Positions 43,587 through 51,999 of a stretch of DNA of 64,000 bases are shown in pieces. The translations under genes were made by a program, and so were the position numbers. The DNA is from Mesorhizobium sp. (GTDB lineage Bacteria > Pseudomonadota > Alphaproteobacteria > Rhizobiales > Rhizobiaceae): the NCBI GenBank assembly GCA_004020645.1, contig SAQL01000023.1, forward strand, positions 38,281 through 102,280. The letters are read 5' to 3'. Within the stretch, counting starts at the first letter, position 1, and each line of letters opens with the position of its first letter. The notes under the pieces were generated by a model that saw only the letters and a program-made list of their open reading frames with translations, was not told the origin of the DNA and did not search any database.

Positions 43587-45230
43587 TCAGTAGTCCATTC
43601 CGCCCATTCCGCCCATACCTCCTGCGCCACCCATAGCGGGCGAAACCTTCTGCGGAATGTCCGCGATCATTGCTTCAGCGGTGATCAGGAGCGCGGCAAT
43701 CGAGCCGGCATCCTGCAGGGCCGTGCGAACGACCTTGGCGGGGTCGACGATACCGGCCTTGATCATGTCGACATAGACTTCGTTCTGGGCGTCGAAGCCC
43801 TGATCGTGATCCTTGCTGTCGGAGAGCTTGCCGACGACGATCGAACCTTCAACGCCGGAATTCTCGGCAATCTGGCGGATCGGCGCTTCAAGTGCTCTCA
43901 GCACAATCGAAATACCTGCCGTCATGTCAGCATTCGCGCCAGTAAGCTCAGTCAAAGCTGCCTTGGCGCGCAAAAGCGCAACACCGCCGCCGGCAACGAT
44001 GCCTTCTTCCACGGCTGCACGAGTGGCGTTCAGCGCATCATCGATGCGGTCCTTCTTTTCCTTGACTTCCGTCTCGGTCGCGCCGCCGACGCGAATGACA
44101 GCAACGCCGCCAGCCAGCTTCGCCAGCCGCTCCTCGAGTTTCTCCTTGTCGTAATCCGAGGTCGTTTCCTCGATCTGCAACTTGATCTGCTGGACGCGCG
44201 CCTGGATGGTGGCTTTCTCGCCGGCGCCGTCGATGATCGTCGTCGTATCCTTCTCGATGAGCACGCGCTTAGCCCGCCCGAGCATGTCGATCGTGACGTT
44301 CTCGAGTTTGATGCCGAGATCCTCGGAAATCATCTGGCCGGCGGTGAGCACCGCGATGTCTTCCAGCATCGCCTTGCGCCGGTCACCGAAGCCTGGCGCC
44401 TTGACGGCTGCGACCTTCAGGCCGCCGCGCAGCTTGTTGACGACCAGCGTCGCCAGCGCCTCGCCTTCGACGTCTTCCGAGATGATCAGCAGCGGTTTAC
44501 CGCTTTGCACCACAGCTTCGAGGATCGGCAGCAACGCCTGCAAATTGCCGAGCTTCTTCTCATGGATGAGAACGTAAGGGTCCTCCAGCTCCGCGCGCAT
44601 CTTCTCGGCATTGGTGACGAAATAGGGCGAGAGATAGCCACGGTCGAACTGCATGCCTTCGACGACATCGAGTTCGGTTTCGGCGGTCTTGGCTTCCTCG
44701 ACGGTGATGACGCCATCATTGCCGACCTTGTCCATAGCCTTGGCGATCATGGCGCCGACAGTGACGTCGCCATTGGCGGCAATGGTGCCGACCTGGGCGA
44801 TCTCGTCCGAAGATTTGACTTTCCTGGCCTTGGCTTGAATGTCCTTCACCACGGCAGCCACAGCAAGGTCGATGCCGCGCTTGAGATCCATCGGGTTCAT
44901 GCCCGCGGCAACGAATTTGGCACCTTCGCGCAGGATGGAAGCGGCCAGCACCGTGGCTGTCGTCGTGCCGTCACCAGCAAGGTCGTTGGTCTTCGAGGCC
45001 ACTTCGCGCACCATCTGGGCGCCCATGTTCTCGAACTTGTCGGCAAGCTCGATTTCCTTGGCGACGGCGACACCATCCTTGGTGATGCGCGGCGCGCCAG
45101 AGGCCTTGTCGATGACGACATTGCGGCCTTTGGGGCCGAGCGTCACCTTGACGGCGTTGTTCAGAATTTCGACGCCGCGAAGCATCCGGTCGCGGGCATC
45201 GGTAGCGAATTTGATTTCCTTGGCAGACAT
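43587..45230 (-). CDS. groEL: chaperonin GroEL, copy 1
   Basis: The 547-residue product is a full-length GroEL, starting MSAKEIKFATDARDRMLRGV, with the ATP-binding motif GDGTTTATVLA and the Gly-Met C-terminal tail (GGAGGMGGMGGMDY) typical of the general folding chaperonin. It forms the 14-subunit barrel closed by GroES. It follows groES by 50 bases, and a CIRCE element precedes the operon, so HrcA repression is expected. A second copy, 55431-57065, is closely similar; the main differences lie in the tail and in scattered residues. Confidence 0.98.
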   Translation of the reverse strand: MSAKEIKFATDARDRMLRGVEILNNAVKVTLGPKGRNVVIDKASGAPRITKDGVAVAKEIELADKFENMGAQMVREVASKTNDLAGDGTTTATVLAASILREGAKFVAAGMNPMDLKRGIDLAVAAVVKDIQAKARKVKSSDEIAQVGTIAANGDVTVGAMIAKAMDKVGNDGVITVEEAKTAETELDVVEGMQFDRGYLSPYFVTNAEKMRAELEDPYVLIHEKKLGNLQALLPILEAVVQSGKPLLIISEDVEGEALATLVVNKLRGGLKVAAVKAPGFGDRRKAMLEDIAVLTAGQMISEDLGIKLENVTIDMLGRAKRVLIEKDTTTIIDGAGEKATIQARVQQIKLQIEETTSDYDKEKLEERLAKLAGGVAVIRVGGATETEVKEKKDRIDDALNATRAAVEEGIVAGGGVALLRAKAALTELTGANADMTAGISIVLRALEAPIRQIAENSGVEGSIVVGKLSDSKDHDQGFDAQNEVYVDMIKAGIVDPAKVVRTALQDAGSIAALLITAEAMIADIPQKVSPAMGGAGGMGGMGGMDY

Positions 45231-45280
45231 GATTTTACGTCCAGTTCAGTCTTGAAATTGCGGGATCGGAAATCGCCCGG

Positions 45281-45595
45281 TCAGGCGGCTTTCTTGGCCG
45301 CTTTGGTCTTCTCGACGATGCCCAAAATGTCGCTCTCCTTCATGATCAGGAGATCCTCGCCGTCGATCTTGACCTCGGTGCCGGACCATTTGCCGAACAG
45401 GATGAGATCGCCGGCCTTGACGTCGAGCGGGATCAGCTTGCCGCTCTCGTCACGCGAGCCGGGCCCAACGGCGATCACTTCGCCTTCCTGAGGCTTTTCC
45501 TTGGCGGTGTCGGGAATAATGATCCCGCCCTTGGATTTGGTATCGCCTTCCGCGCGCCGAATGACGACGCGGTCGTGGAGTGGCCGGAATTTCAT
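45281..45595 (-). CDS. groES: co-chaperonin GroES, copy 1
   Basis: The 104-residue product starts MKFRPLHDRVVIRRAEGDTK, has the mobile loop (SKGGIIIPDTAKEKPQEGEV) and ends KTKAAKKAA. It caps GroEL. The frame is open upstream to 45769, but the family start is at 45595. The CIRCE element lies 56 bases upstream. Confidence 0.98.
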   Translation of the reverse strand: MKFRPLHDRVVIRRAEGDTKSKGGIIIPDTAKEKPQEGEVIAVGPGSRDESGKLIPLDVKAGDLILFGKWSGTEVKIDGEDLLIMKESDILGIVEKTKAAKKAA

Positions 45596-45650
45596 TGGGG
45601 TTCTTTCTGCCGCCGCACATAGAGCGACTGCAACACTTAACATAGCCCCT

Positions 45651-45677
45651 TTGGCACTCGAATGATAGGAGTGCCAA
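45651..45677 (-). promoter_or_regulatory. CIRCE element (HrcA operator) of groESL-1
   Basis: TTGGCACTC-N9-GAGTGCCAA, a perfect inverted repeat one base per arm away from the consensus TTAGCACTC-N9-GAGTGCTAA. It lies directly upstream of groES, where HrcA would repress the operon at normal temperature. Confidence 0.95.
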
Positions 45678-46131
45678 ATTTTTAATTCCTCAAGCCGAAA
45701 ATATTTGAAATGTAAATCAGTCGTTGTTACCGGCGCTTTTGGCCGTCCGAAAAGCGGAGCAATAAGCAATTTTATCGTAATACATCCCTATTAATTTTGT
45801 CGACAACAGACTATATTAATCCGCAATTACGAACCAAACCTATTGAGCCTTGATTGAATGTGCATCGAGACGTATATATAGATTGCGTGGATTTGGCCGA
45901 TTTGGCTTTCGCCGTCCCGATCGACATAGGTCCGCGACCTTCGACCCGCCATGAAGCACCGAATTTTCCGACAGCGAATGTATAGCGCTTATTCGGCGCG
46001 CATGTCGCTCTGTTCGAGCCTTTGAACCACGGCGTTGACCACGGATGTACTGGCAGCATTGGGACCTTTCCGGTTCGGACGGAAAAGATGCAGGAGGGGC
46101 GTCGGGCGTGCTCCTGCGGAAAGCCGCACCC
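45678..46131. other. divergent intergenic region, partly duplicated at 57514-57910
   Basis: Several blocks match the region after groESL-2: CGACAGCGAATG followed by GGCGCGCATGTCGCTCTGTT, GACCACGGATGTACTGGCAG, and the stretch with GTGCTCCTGCGGA before the ATG. It should carry the promoter for the plus-strand gene and for groESL-1. No other gene is seen. Confidence 0.6.
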
Positions 46132-46388
46132 ATGGCCAGTCGCACCACCCAGACCGTCGTTCACTTTTCATCCGCGTTCCGGCTGCCGGGTTTTGAGGCG
46201 TGGCAACCTGCCGGAGACTACCGCGCCGATCGATTGAGGGGATCCTCCAGGCTTGCCTGGCGACGCGTCGGCGCGCTCATTCACCTGCCGGCAATCGCCC
46301 TGCAGAGCTCGGCCAAAGTTCGGCGCAACAGATGGTGCAGCTCAGCCCAGCAGACCTCGACGCCGCTCTCGAAAAGGACCTTGGATAA
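46132..46388 (+). pseudogene. degraded copy of the chaperonin-linked small gene (intact at 57911-58174)
   Basis: Begins MASRTTQTVVHFSSAFRLPG like the intact protein (MASRTTQTVVHFGSDFRLPG), then QPAGDYRADR. A short deletion after DYRAD and a second shift near codon 60 break the frame; the tail QQMVQLSPADLDAALEKDLG is kept in another frame to the TAA at 46386. Its position relative to groESL-1 mirrors that of the intact gene relative to groESL-2. Confidence 0.8.
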
Positions 46389-46390
46389 TC

Positions 46391-46579
46391 ATGACCGCAC
46401 CATCGATCATGCAACGCGGCCTCCCCGCGTGGGGAGCGCTTGCCTGCGCTACGGCGGCTTTCCATGCGAGCCGGTTCAAAAATGATGCTGCGAAACGGTG
46501 CCGGCTTTATCCGACGAACGCCTCACGCATCCGAGCGAACATGCCTGGCTGTCTCCCGGCAATCGCCGCACGGATGTGA
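46391..46579 (+). pseudogene. start-only remnant of the second gene of the module
   Basis: ATGACCGCACCATCG directly after the degraded first gene gives MTAPS, as in the intact second gene at 58171 (MTAPSLVRS). The rest of the frame (IMQRGLPAWGALACATAAFH) has no match to that protein. Only the start region appears to remain. Confidence 0.45.
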
Positions 46580-46944
46580 CGGGCGGCCGTTACGGCGTTC
46601 ACCGTCGCGCCGAAATGGCAATAGCAGATGATCTCATGCAATTGCCTGTCGGTCAGTTCGAAGAACCGCTTCGCTTCGCCGTAGTTGTCGTTTTCCAACC
46701 CGGCGGCGCGAAGGACAGGATCCTCGAAAGCGACTGAGATCGGCGAGCCGTCGCCGCGCATGGCCGCGCGTGCTCTAACCGGCTGATACTCGGTCTGGTG
46801 CAGCGTCGAGAGGCGCCGGTCAGGGTTCCGTTCAAGGAGCTGCGCCCAGCGTTCAAGACGTTCGCTGCGCGACATGGCCTGGCGCGAGTAGCGCTGATCC
46901 ACCTCGGCCACGACCTGCAATTGCTCCAGAGTTTGGTGCTTCAT
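46507..46944 (-). CDS. hypothetical protein, 145 aa
   Basis: Starts MKHQTLEQLQVVAEVDQRYS and continues MSRSERLERWAQLLERNPDR, then EYQPVRARAAMRGDGSPISV and a helical end HEIICYCHFGATVNAVTAAR. The ATG at 46944 is preceded by GGAGG. A soluble protein, probably conserved among rhizobia, with no function I can name. It converges on the plus-strand module remnant. Confidence 0.65.
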   Translation of the reverse strand: MKHQTLEQLQVVAEVDQRYSRQAMSRSERLERWAQLLERNPDRRLSTLHQTEYQPVRARAAMRGDGSPISVAFEDPVLRAAGLENDNYGEAKRFFELTDRQLHEIICYCHFGATVNAVTAARHIRAAIAGRQPGMFARMREAFVG

Positions 46945-47596
46945 GTTGGCCTCCTATTCGGACGATAGTTGGTCCACCATTCCTACTACTTCCTGAGGCG
47001 AGCGTGACTCCAACGGATCGTGAAGTCCAATCACGATGATGCCTGGAGGGCTTCGTTCACGAAGATGTGGAGGCTTCGCAAAGATCCGGCCATTAATTTG
47101 CGAACGCGGTCAAATGCGCGGCTGTTCGACGATGTCGGTCTGGAGTCCCTGCCGATCGAGGTGATCGACGGGCAGAGTCTGTGCTGGAGTGGCCCGGCTC
47201 CATTGCTGGTCGGGCAGCGGGATCAAGGGAGTGGCAGTTTAGCTTCGAAACCGCCGAAGGCCGGGCTGATGCGAGTTCTCCGCCCGGCTGGGGCCCTTGT
47301 GGCTCCAGTGTACGACTTCCGGCATGACCTGCGCCTGGCTACTCCGTAGGATCGCAGTTTGTCCGCGTCGAAACCATTATCGAAGTTACCCGGCCCGATG
47401 GCGGAGTGTTGCGGATTGCGCGCGATCCAAGGACCGGTCCGTCCAACAGGTTGAGCGGAAGCCATCTCAAAAATGGTCCACGCTGTGCGTCGTCAGGATG
47501 GTAGCCGAACCAGGGAAACAGCCAATCAGGGATCCCTTCCTTCGACCTTTAGAAACTGAGCAGTCAGCTACCGCCAAGCGAGAATGACGATCGCTC
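46945..47596. other. 650-base stretch without an identifiable gene
   Basis: Some coding-like traces on the plus strand (for example FVRVETIIEVTRPDGGVLRI near 47370-47430) suggest a decayed gene, but no family or intact frame can be named. Confidence 0.35.
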
Positions 47597-47716
47597 TCAC
47601 TGCTGCGGCGCTGGTATTGGTGTGCCGCCAAACCAACCAGCCGCATACGCAATCACGACCAATACCACGATCACGGCTGCCACGCCGTACCAGAGGCGCC
47701 TGTCTTTGAGATCCAT
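47597..47716 (-). CDS. 39-residue single-span membrane protein
   Basis: ATG at 47716 with AGGAGG 5 bases upstream. Reads MDLKDRRLWYGVAAVIVVLV, VIAYAAGWFGGTPIPAPQQ: a short basic N-terminus, one strongly hydrophobic helix and a Pro-rich end. Likely a small inner-membrane protein. The strong ribosome binding site supports it; function unknown. Confidence 0.65.
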   Translation of the reverse strand: MDLKDRRLWYGVAAVIVVLVVIAYAAGWFGGTPIPAPQQ

Positions 47717-48162
47717 CGTTACCTCCTGCCCGCTACGTGTTGGCCACTGGGCGAATTCCTTGAGCGTTTGGCCGTCAATTCCCAGATGAGCGACCCATTT
47801 GCCCTCTGGTAGGCACACAGTAGGCTGGATAAAGCTCTTTGAGAAGCGCGCAATACGACCGCGCCGGCATGATCGCCAGCGGCTGCGACCGGCAGCTGCA
47901 GGCCTGCTCGACGAGTTAGCGTAGCGGCATGGATGTCAAAAGAGCGGCGATGCCATCCAGCGCCCGTGTGATCGATGCGGCGCGCGTTATCCTGATCTTC
48001 CGCCACGGCTTCGCGCAGCCGCACCCCTCATGTGACCGTTTCGAGCCGGCTGAACTGAACCGGGATGAGTTCCCGAACCTCGAGTTGCCCTGCCGCATCC
48101 TTGTCGATGACAGTCAGCAACTATACTTCTTCAGATCCCACAGGCAGAATCAGGCGTCCCCC

Positions 48163-48949
48163 TGGCTTGAGCTGCTTTTGGTTTTCTACGAGCGGGCCTC
48201 CGGCGCCCGCATGCATGCGAACTATTTTCGGGTCGGCGGCGTCCATCAAGATCTGCCTCCGAAGCTTCTGGACGACATCTGGGATTTCTGCGATCCGTTC
48301 CTCAAGGTTTGCGACAATCTCGAAGGATTGCTCACCGACAACCGTATCTTCAAGCAGCGCAACGTCGATACAGGCTTGATCAGCCTCGACGATGCCTGGG
48401 CTTGGGGCTTCTCAGGCGTCATGGTGCGCGGATCGGGCGCCGCTTGGGATTTGCGCAAGGCGCAGCCCTACGAATGCTATCCTGAGATGGATTTTGATAT
48501 TCCTGTCGGCAAGAACGGGGACTGCTATGACCGCTATCTCGTCCGCATGGAGGAAATGCGCCAATCGGTTCGGATCATGAAGCAATGTCTGGGAAAGCTG
48601 CGTCACCGGAAGGCCGGGGCCGGTCACACTTCCAAATCAAAAGATCACGCCACCGTCGCGTGCCGAGATGAAACGCTCGATGGAAGCGACGATCCATCAT
48701 TTCAAACTTTACACGGAAGGGCATCACGTGCCCGCCGGAGAGGTATACGCTGCGGTCGAAGCACCGAAGGGTGAGTTCGGCGTTTATCTGATTTCCGATG
48801 GCAGCAATGTTCCGTACCGGTGCAAGATCCGAGCACGCTCCTTCGCCCATCTGCAGGCAATGGATTTCTTGTGTCGGGGCCACATGATCGCCGATGTCTC
48901 CGCGATCATTGGTTCGCTCGACATCGTGTTCGGAGAGATCGATCGTTAA
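48163..48949 (+). pseudogene. nuoD (NADH-quinone oxidoreductase 49 kDa subunit) remnant
   Basis: From about 48163 the frame reads LVFYERASGARMHANYFRVG, GVHQDLPPKLLDDIWDFCDP, FKQRNVDTGLISLDDAWAWG and YECYPEMDFDIPVGKNGDCY. Near 48610 it shifts by one base into QKITPPSRAEMKRSMEATIH, HFKLYTEGHHVPAGEVYAAV, ending GSLDIVFGEIDR. This is the C-terminal two thirds of NuoD. The first 130 or so residues are missing and replaced by unrelated sequence (47929-48160), and the frame is broken. The true nuo operon must be elsewhere. Confidence 0.85.
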
Positions 48950-49058
48950 GCCGAGTTGCACATCTCGGCTGCTGGAAGATAGGCCTACAATCGCAGGATC
49001 ATCCGTGGTTTATCGAAGTCGCGCACAAAAAAAGCCCGCCGGAGTGGGTCTCTCTGGC

Positions 49059-49087
49059 CTGCTGCCGGTTCATTGGACAGGCAGCAG
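49059..49087. terminator. hairpin 1 of a three-hairpin cluster
   Basis: CTGCTGCC / GGCAGCAG, an 8-bp perfect stem with a 13-base loop. A run of A at 49027-49033 upstream would be a T-run on the minus strand (with AGCCCGCCGGAGTGGGTC). Confidence 0.45.
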
Positions 49088-49133
49088 CCAAGTTGACCCT
49101 ATCCAGCCGCAAGGGAATGACAAACCCGAAAAG

Positions 49134-49164
49134 AACGGCTCGCCCTTTCACAAGGCGGGCCGTT
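49134..49164. terminator. hairpin 2 of a three-hairpin cluster
   Basis: AACGGCTCGCC / GGCGGGCCGTT, 11-bp stem with one G-T pair; followed by a T-rich stretch (CGCTTTTTAC) on the plus strand. Confidence 0.55.
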
Positions 49165-49189
49165 CGTTCGCTTTTTACAGAAGATACGA

Positions 49190-49221
49190 AAACGCCGCTC
49201 GACCGGAAGGGAGCGGCGTTT
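49190..49221. terminator. hairpin 3 of a three-hairpin cluster
   Basis: AAACGCCGCTC / GAGCGGCGTTT, a perfect 11-bp stem with a 10-base loop. It stands 40 bases from the tRNA-like 3' end at 49261, which is read toward it, so it could terminate that transcript. Confidence 0.55.
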
Positions 49222-49260
49222 ATCAAGTGTGGCGTCCTAACCCCTAGACGAAACCCCGAT

Positions 49261-49310
49261 TGGTCGGAGCCGCCGGACTCGAACCGACGTTTCCAGCTTG
49301 TTCGCTATCA
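49261..49310 (-). other. tRNA-like 3' half ending in CCA
   Basis: On the minus strand GTCGG-TTCGAGT-CCGGC forms a T-arm and is followed by GGCTCCG, A and CCA, the 3' side of an acceptor stem. The matching 5' side (CGGAGCC) and a normal anticodon arm are not found upstream, so this is not a complete tRNA. It may be the 3' end of a tRNA duplicated by integration of an element (an attachment site). Confidence 0.4.
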
Positions 49311-49668
49311 ACTTTAGATGGTGTTCTCCCGTCGTCCTTGCAAGCGCCATCGGCGCGCAGAGTGTGGAAGGCTAGACGCGAGCCAAACGCTACCCGCCGT
49401 GGAACCAACACTTCGCGCATATGTTGATAGAGCCCGGGCGGCCCCCCGCCGCGTCCGGTGGCTACGAAGCCGCTTTCAAGCATCCCCTCTGGAAGCGGGT
49501 TTTTTGTGCCTTCCCGGCGAACGGATTCACCAATGCCGGTGACAGGCCGGTACATAATGACTCGCTAATGGATTGTCGAAAGCGTACATTCCCAATGTCG
49601 CTGGCCACTGAACGGGCGCTGGCGCTTGAGAGCGTAGATCGTACTCCCGTCCCTATGGGAGTTGTGTG

Positions 49669-49884
49669 ATGGAAAACGACAGCCGCTCAGACGGATTTAT
49701 CTCCGCTCACGACTTTGACATTCTGTGCGATGCCTTCAAGGCTTCGGTCGAGGAAGGACGGGTAACCAAAGCGCACAGGATTCAGCACGCCAAGAATCTG
49801 GTGCGCGAACTCACCGGCCAAGAGAACGCCGACAAACACCTGATTAGCCGGATGATGCGGGGTTGCCACGCTACCCAGCCGTAG
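49669..49884 (+). CDS. small hypothetical protein, 71 aa
   Basis: Begins MENDSRSDGFISAHDFDILC with GGGAG 7 bases upstream. The middle DAFKASVEEGRVTKAHRIQH, AKNLVRELTGQENADKHLIS looks like a compact helical domain. No family named. It converges on the small gene at 49898-50071. Confidence 0.6.
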   Translation: MENDSRSDGFISAHDFDILCDAFKASVEEGRVTKAHRIQHAKNLVRELTGQENADKHLISRMMRGCHATQP

Positions 49885-49897
49885 GGGAATGGCGGGC

Positions 49898-50071
49898 CTA
49901 CTTGGGTTTGGTAGGCCGCTTCCGTTCCTTCGCATCTTCAACGCCTCGGTCAAACCCGGCTTGGTATTCGGTCTTGCCTGCGGGGATGGAGTGGCTTGGG
50001 ATGCCGGGTAGGATGCCGGGCGAAACCGTCTTCCAACCGTCCAAATACCCCTTCTCGAAAGATCCAGACAT
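49898..50071 (-). CDS. small hypothetical protein, 57 aa
   Basis: ATG at 50071; reads MSGSFEKGYLDGWKTVSPGI, LPGIPSHSIPAGKTEYQAGF, DRGVEDAKERKRPTKPK. The pattern YxxGYxDGW...P.IP.HSIPAGKt.Y..G.drGve is one I associate with recurrent rhizobial hypothetical proteins. The ribosome binding site is weak. Function unknown. Confidence 0.6.
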   Translation of the reverse strand: MSGSFEKGYLDGWKTVSPGILPGIPSHSIPAGKTEYQAGFDRGVEDAKERKRPTKPK

Positions 50072-50107
50072 TACTTCTGTCCCGATGGTTTCTCGTCTCG
50101 CCGCTCA

Positions 50108-50185
50108 CTAGTATGTGCGGCCTTGGCTATCTTTTTGACCATAGCATCTGACCGACTGCCCGACGGCGAAACGATGAACGTTCAT
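50108..50185 (-). pseudogene. truncated copy of the second gene of the chaperonin-linked module
   Basis: MNVHRFAVGQSVRCYGQKDS ends after 25 codons. It resembles the middle of the intact protein at 58171-58515 (LFSIGESVRLKGG). AGGAGG lies 8 bases before the ATG, and the start overlaps the end of the upstream copy of the first gene in ATGA, exactly as in the intact pair. Only the beginning is preserved. Confidence 0.5.
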
Positions 50186-50474
50186 TGCTGGATCCTCCTG
50201 ATTGTGCCTAGCGCCTGTTCCTGATCCTGCTCTAACGCAGCTTCGAGTTCGTGATGGTCGATACCCACAAGCTGGCTCGCGAGATAGAGGGTCGAGGAGT
50301 CGGCGGGAATATGGATGAAGGTGGCGACACGCCGGTAGGCGAGCCAGGAAATCCCGTCGATCAGTCGTCGTCCTCATCGATTGCATAATCGCCCGGCGGC
50401 TGAAACTCATCGACGCCTCCCAGCGAGAATGGTGCCGTGAATTTCACGGTCGTGTGCTTTGTGCGGGTGTTCAT
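50182..50474 (-). pseudogene. third copy of the chaperonin-linked first gene, frameshifted
   Basis: Starts MNTRTKHTTVKFTAPFSLGG, VDEFQPPGDYAIDEDDD, then needs one extra base near 50365 to continue LIDGISWLAYRRVATFIHIP and HHELEAALEQDQEQAL. Aligned with the intact 57911-58174 protein (QTVVHFGSDFRLPGFDAPQP, GDYRVDHDEELVEGISRLTW) the whole length is represented. One missing base is the only defect seen, so either a recent mutation or a base-calling error. Confidence 0.7.
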
Positions 50475-50737
50475 TTGCATATCCCTGGAAAGAGCAGATT
50501 ATTGCGCTCGCGAAGCGACGCAGCCCTTTCAAAATCGATGATTTGGGGAGTTGGCGGGTCGAGAGCCTGTGACGCCGCGATAGCAAGCATGGCCAAAAGA
50601 ACGGTACACGAACGGTATGCGCCAATTGCGGTTTAACTGCCGCTTGTCTGGAGAACCGCTAGCTGCCGAATGCCCTGTTTTGGCCGCTAAGCCGCTTCCG
50701 CCAGGAAAGCTCCAAAAAAACTATTTTGGATGCTCCT

Positions 50738-50790
50738 TATGTGATAGGGTGATTTTCTGGCCGAAAAATAACAAAACAAAGGAGGCCGCT
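50738..50790 (+). repeat. shared leader of two tiny membrane-protein genes, copy 1 (copy 2 at 51943-51999)
   Basis: Both leaders contain TATGTGATA, GGTGA, TTCTGGCC or TTGGCC, GAAAAAT, AACAAA and then ACAAAGGAGGCCGC directly before the start codon. Conservation continues through the untranslated part and stops being obvious inside the genes. It includes the ribosome binding site and probably the promoter. Confidence 0.65.
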
Positions 50791-50913
50791 GTGAAAACCT
50801 ATATCCCTGCTCAGGTTTACCTTTACGACTACAAGAGCTTATTCGTAAGAGCGTCGGTCACGATTGCCATAGGCATCATCGTCTATTCGGCGCTTTTCGG
50901 CATCACCTGGTAA
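50791..50913 (+). CDS. 40-residue single-span membrane protein
   Basis: GTG start with AAAGGAGG 5 bases upstream. Reads MKTYIPAQVYLYDYKSLFVR, ASVTIAIGIIVYSALFGITW: a polar N-terminus and one hydrophobic helix ending at the C-terminus. The leader is almost the same as that of the 32-residue protein at 52000-52098. A genuine small-protein gene is likely from the ribosome binding site and conservation. Function unknown. Confidence 0.65.
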   Translation: MKTYIPAQVYLYDYKSLFVRASVTIAIGIIVYSALFGITW

Positions 50914-51045
50914 GTCCAGACGTCGGTCATGACGGGCGGCCAAACGTCCTGGAGTGGCGCTTCCAGGGCGCGGGCTTCGCTGGAGGCCGCTGGTCTAGTT
51001 CTACCGTAGGGATCTTTGATTATCCCACCCAAGAGGTGCACCGCC

Positions 51046-51348
51046 ATGAACGACACCAACGACAAAGCCCGCGAAAATCGCGATGCTGTTGATATCAGCA
51101 TTTGGGAGAACGAAGGCGGAGCCTTGGATCGATACGATATGAATCATGACTACGGCCGGCGCATAGAGCCGGACGGGTCATGGACGATCTATCATGTCTT
51201 CACCGGGGCGCCGGCAGATATGGGAAGCCGATCCATGGCTGGGCTCAGCAAAACAGATGCTACTACCAGAATGATAATTCTGAACGCGCACAATGCGAAG
51301 AGACGCAAGGCCGCGAGCCTGCAACAGACGTTCGCTACGCGGTTCTAA
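51046..51348 (+). CDS. hypothetical protein, 100 aa, paralogue of 58860-59189
   Basis: Begins MNDTNDKARENRDAVDISIW, then ENEGGALDRYDMNHDYGRRI, EPDGSWTIYHVFTGAPADMG. The motif IWENEGGA...YGRR.E.D.SWT.YHVFTG is shared with the gene in the chaperonin-linked train. The start at 51046 is preceded by AAGAGG. Probably a small soluble protein of unknown, possibly stress-related role (inferred from the paralogue's neighbours). Confidence 0.7.
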   Translation: MNDTNDKARENRDAVDISIWENEGGALDRYDMNHDYGRRIEPDGSWTIYHVFTGAPADMGSRSMAGLSKTDATTRMIILNAHNAKRRKAASLQQTFATRF

Positions 51349-51942
51349 CGGCTTGAGGTATGTTCAACTTTGGCGCTGACTTTTCCGAACCGAACTATCG
51401 GGGCCGGAAGCGGAATGGCGGCTTTTGACGTCCGAAGAACGATAGCGGACGTTCAGCCCAGTGGGACCAAGGTCTGAAGCTGACCCTGAGGCGACCTTCG
51501 GCGGCCGATACGCCAATGTCGGCAGTACGACAAAGAACAGACGCTGGTCGGTAGCCCACGCTGCATAATAGGGACGGTAGACTACAGCAGCAGCCTCGAC
51601 CGAGCGCGATTGTAGCGGATGTTACGCGATGAACAGAAAGCCGCTAACGCCCGATGTCGTCCGGCCCAGCCGCGGGATTCGACCATTCGCGTGAGAAGAT
51701 CGCGGTCGATCCGGATAGGGAGTGCCCTCCGGTGTCACCACGCTCACCCTGTCATGGACGCCCACCACGCGCTGACGGTACGATCCAGCCCAAAGTGAAA
51801 GGCGAGCGAGTATCGTCGAATCGAGAGGCAATCAAACCGGGCGATCTAACGAAACCGACTTCGATCTGCGGCTGCAAACGGTCGGCTGCTTGATCGAGAC
51901 CTGCTCTAGAAGCTCTGGAGATAAATTACCAGCGCGCATTCA
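51349..51942. other. 600-base stretch without an identifiable gene
   Basis: Short frames on both strands have no recognisable family or ribosome binding site. Confidence 0.4.
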
Positions 51943-51999
51943 TATGTGATATGGTGACATCTTGGCCACGAAAAATCAACAAAAACAAAGGAGGCCGCG

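Noticed and set aside
43536..45491. 651-codon plus-strand open frame opposite groEL-1
   Set aside because: Antisense shadow of groEL; a similar shadow of 375 codons lies opposite groEL-2 (55338-56465). Frames like this arise from codon bias.
49261..49555. tmRNA (ssrA) gene
   Set aside because: The 3' end resembles tRNA, but the 5' acceptor side, the GGGG start and a tag reading frame are missing, and alphaproteobacterial tmRNA is of the two-piece type.
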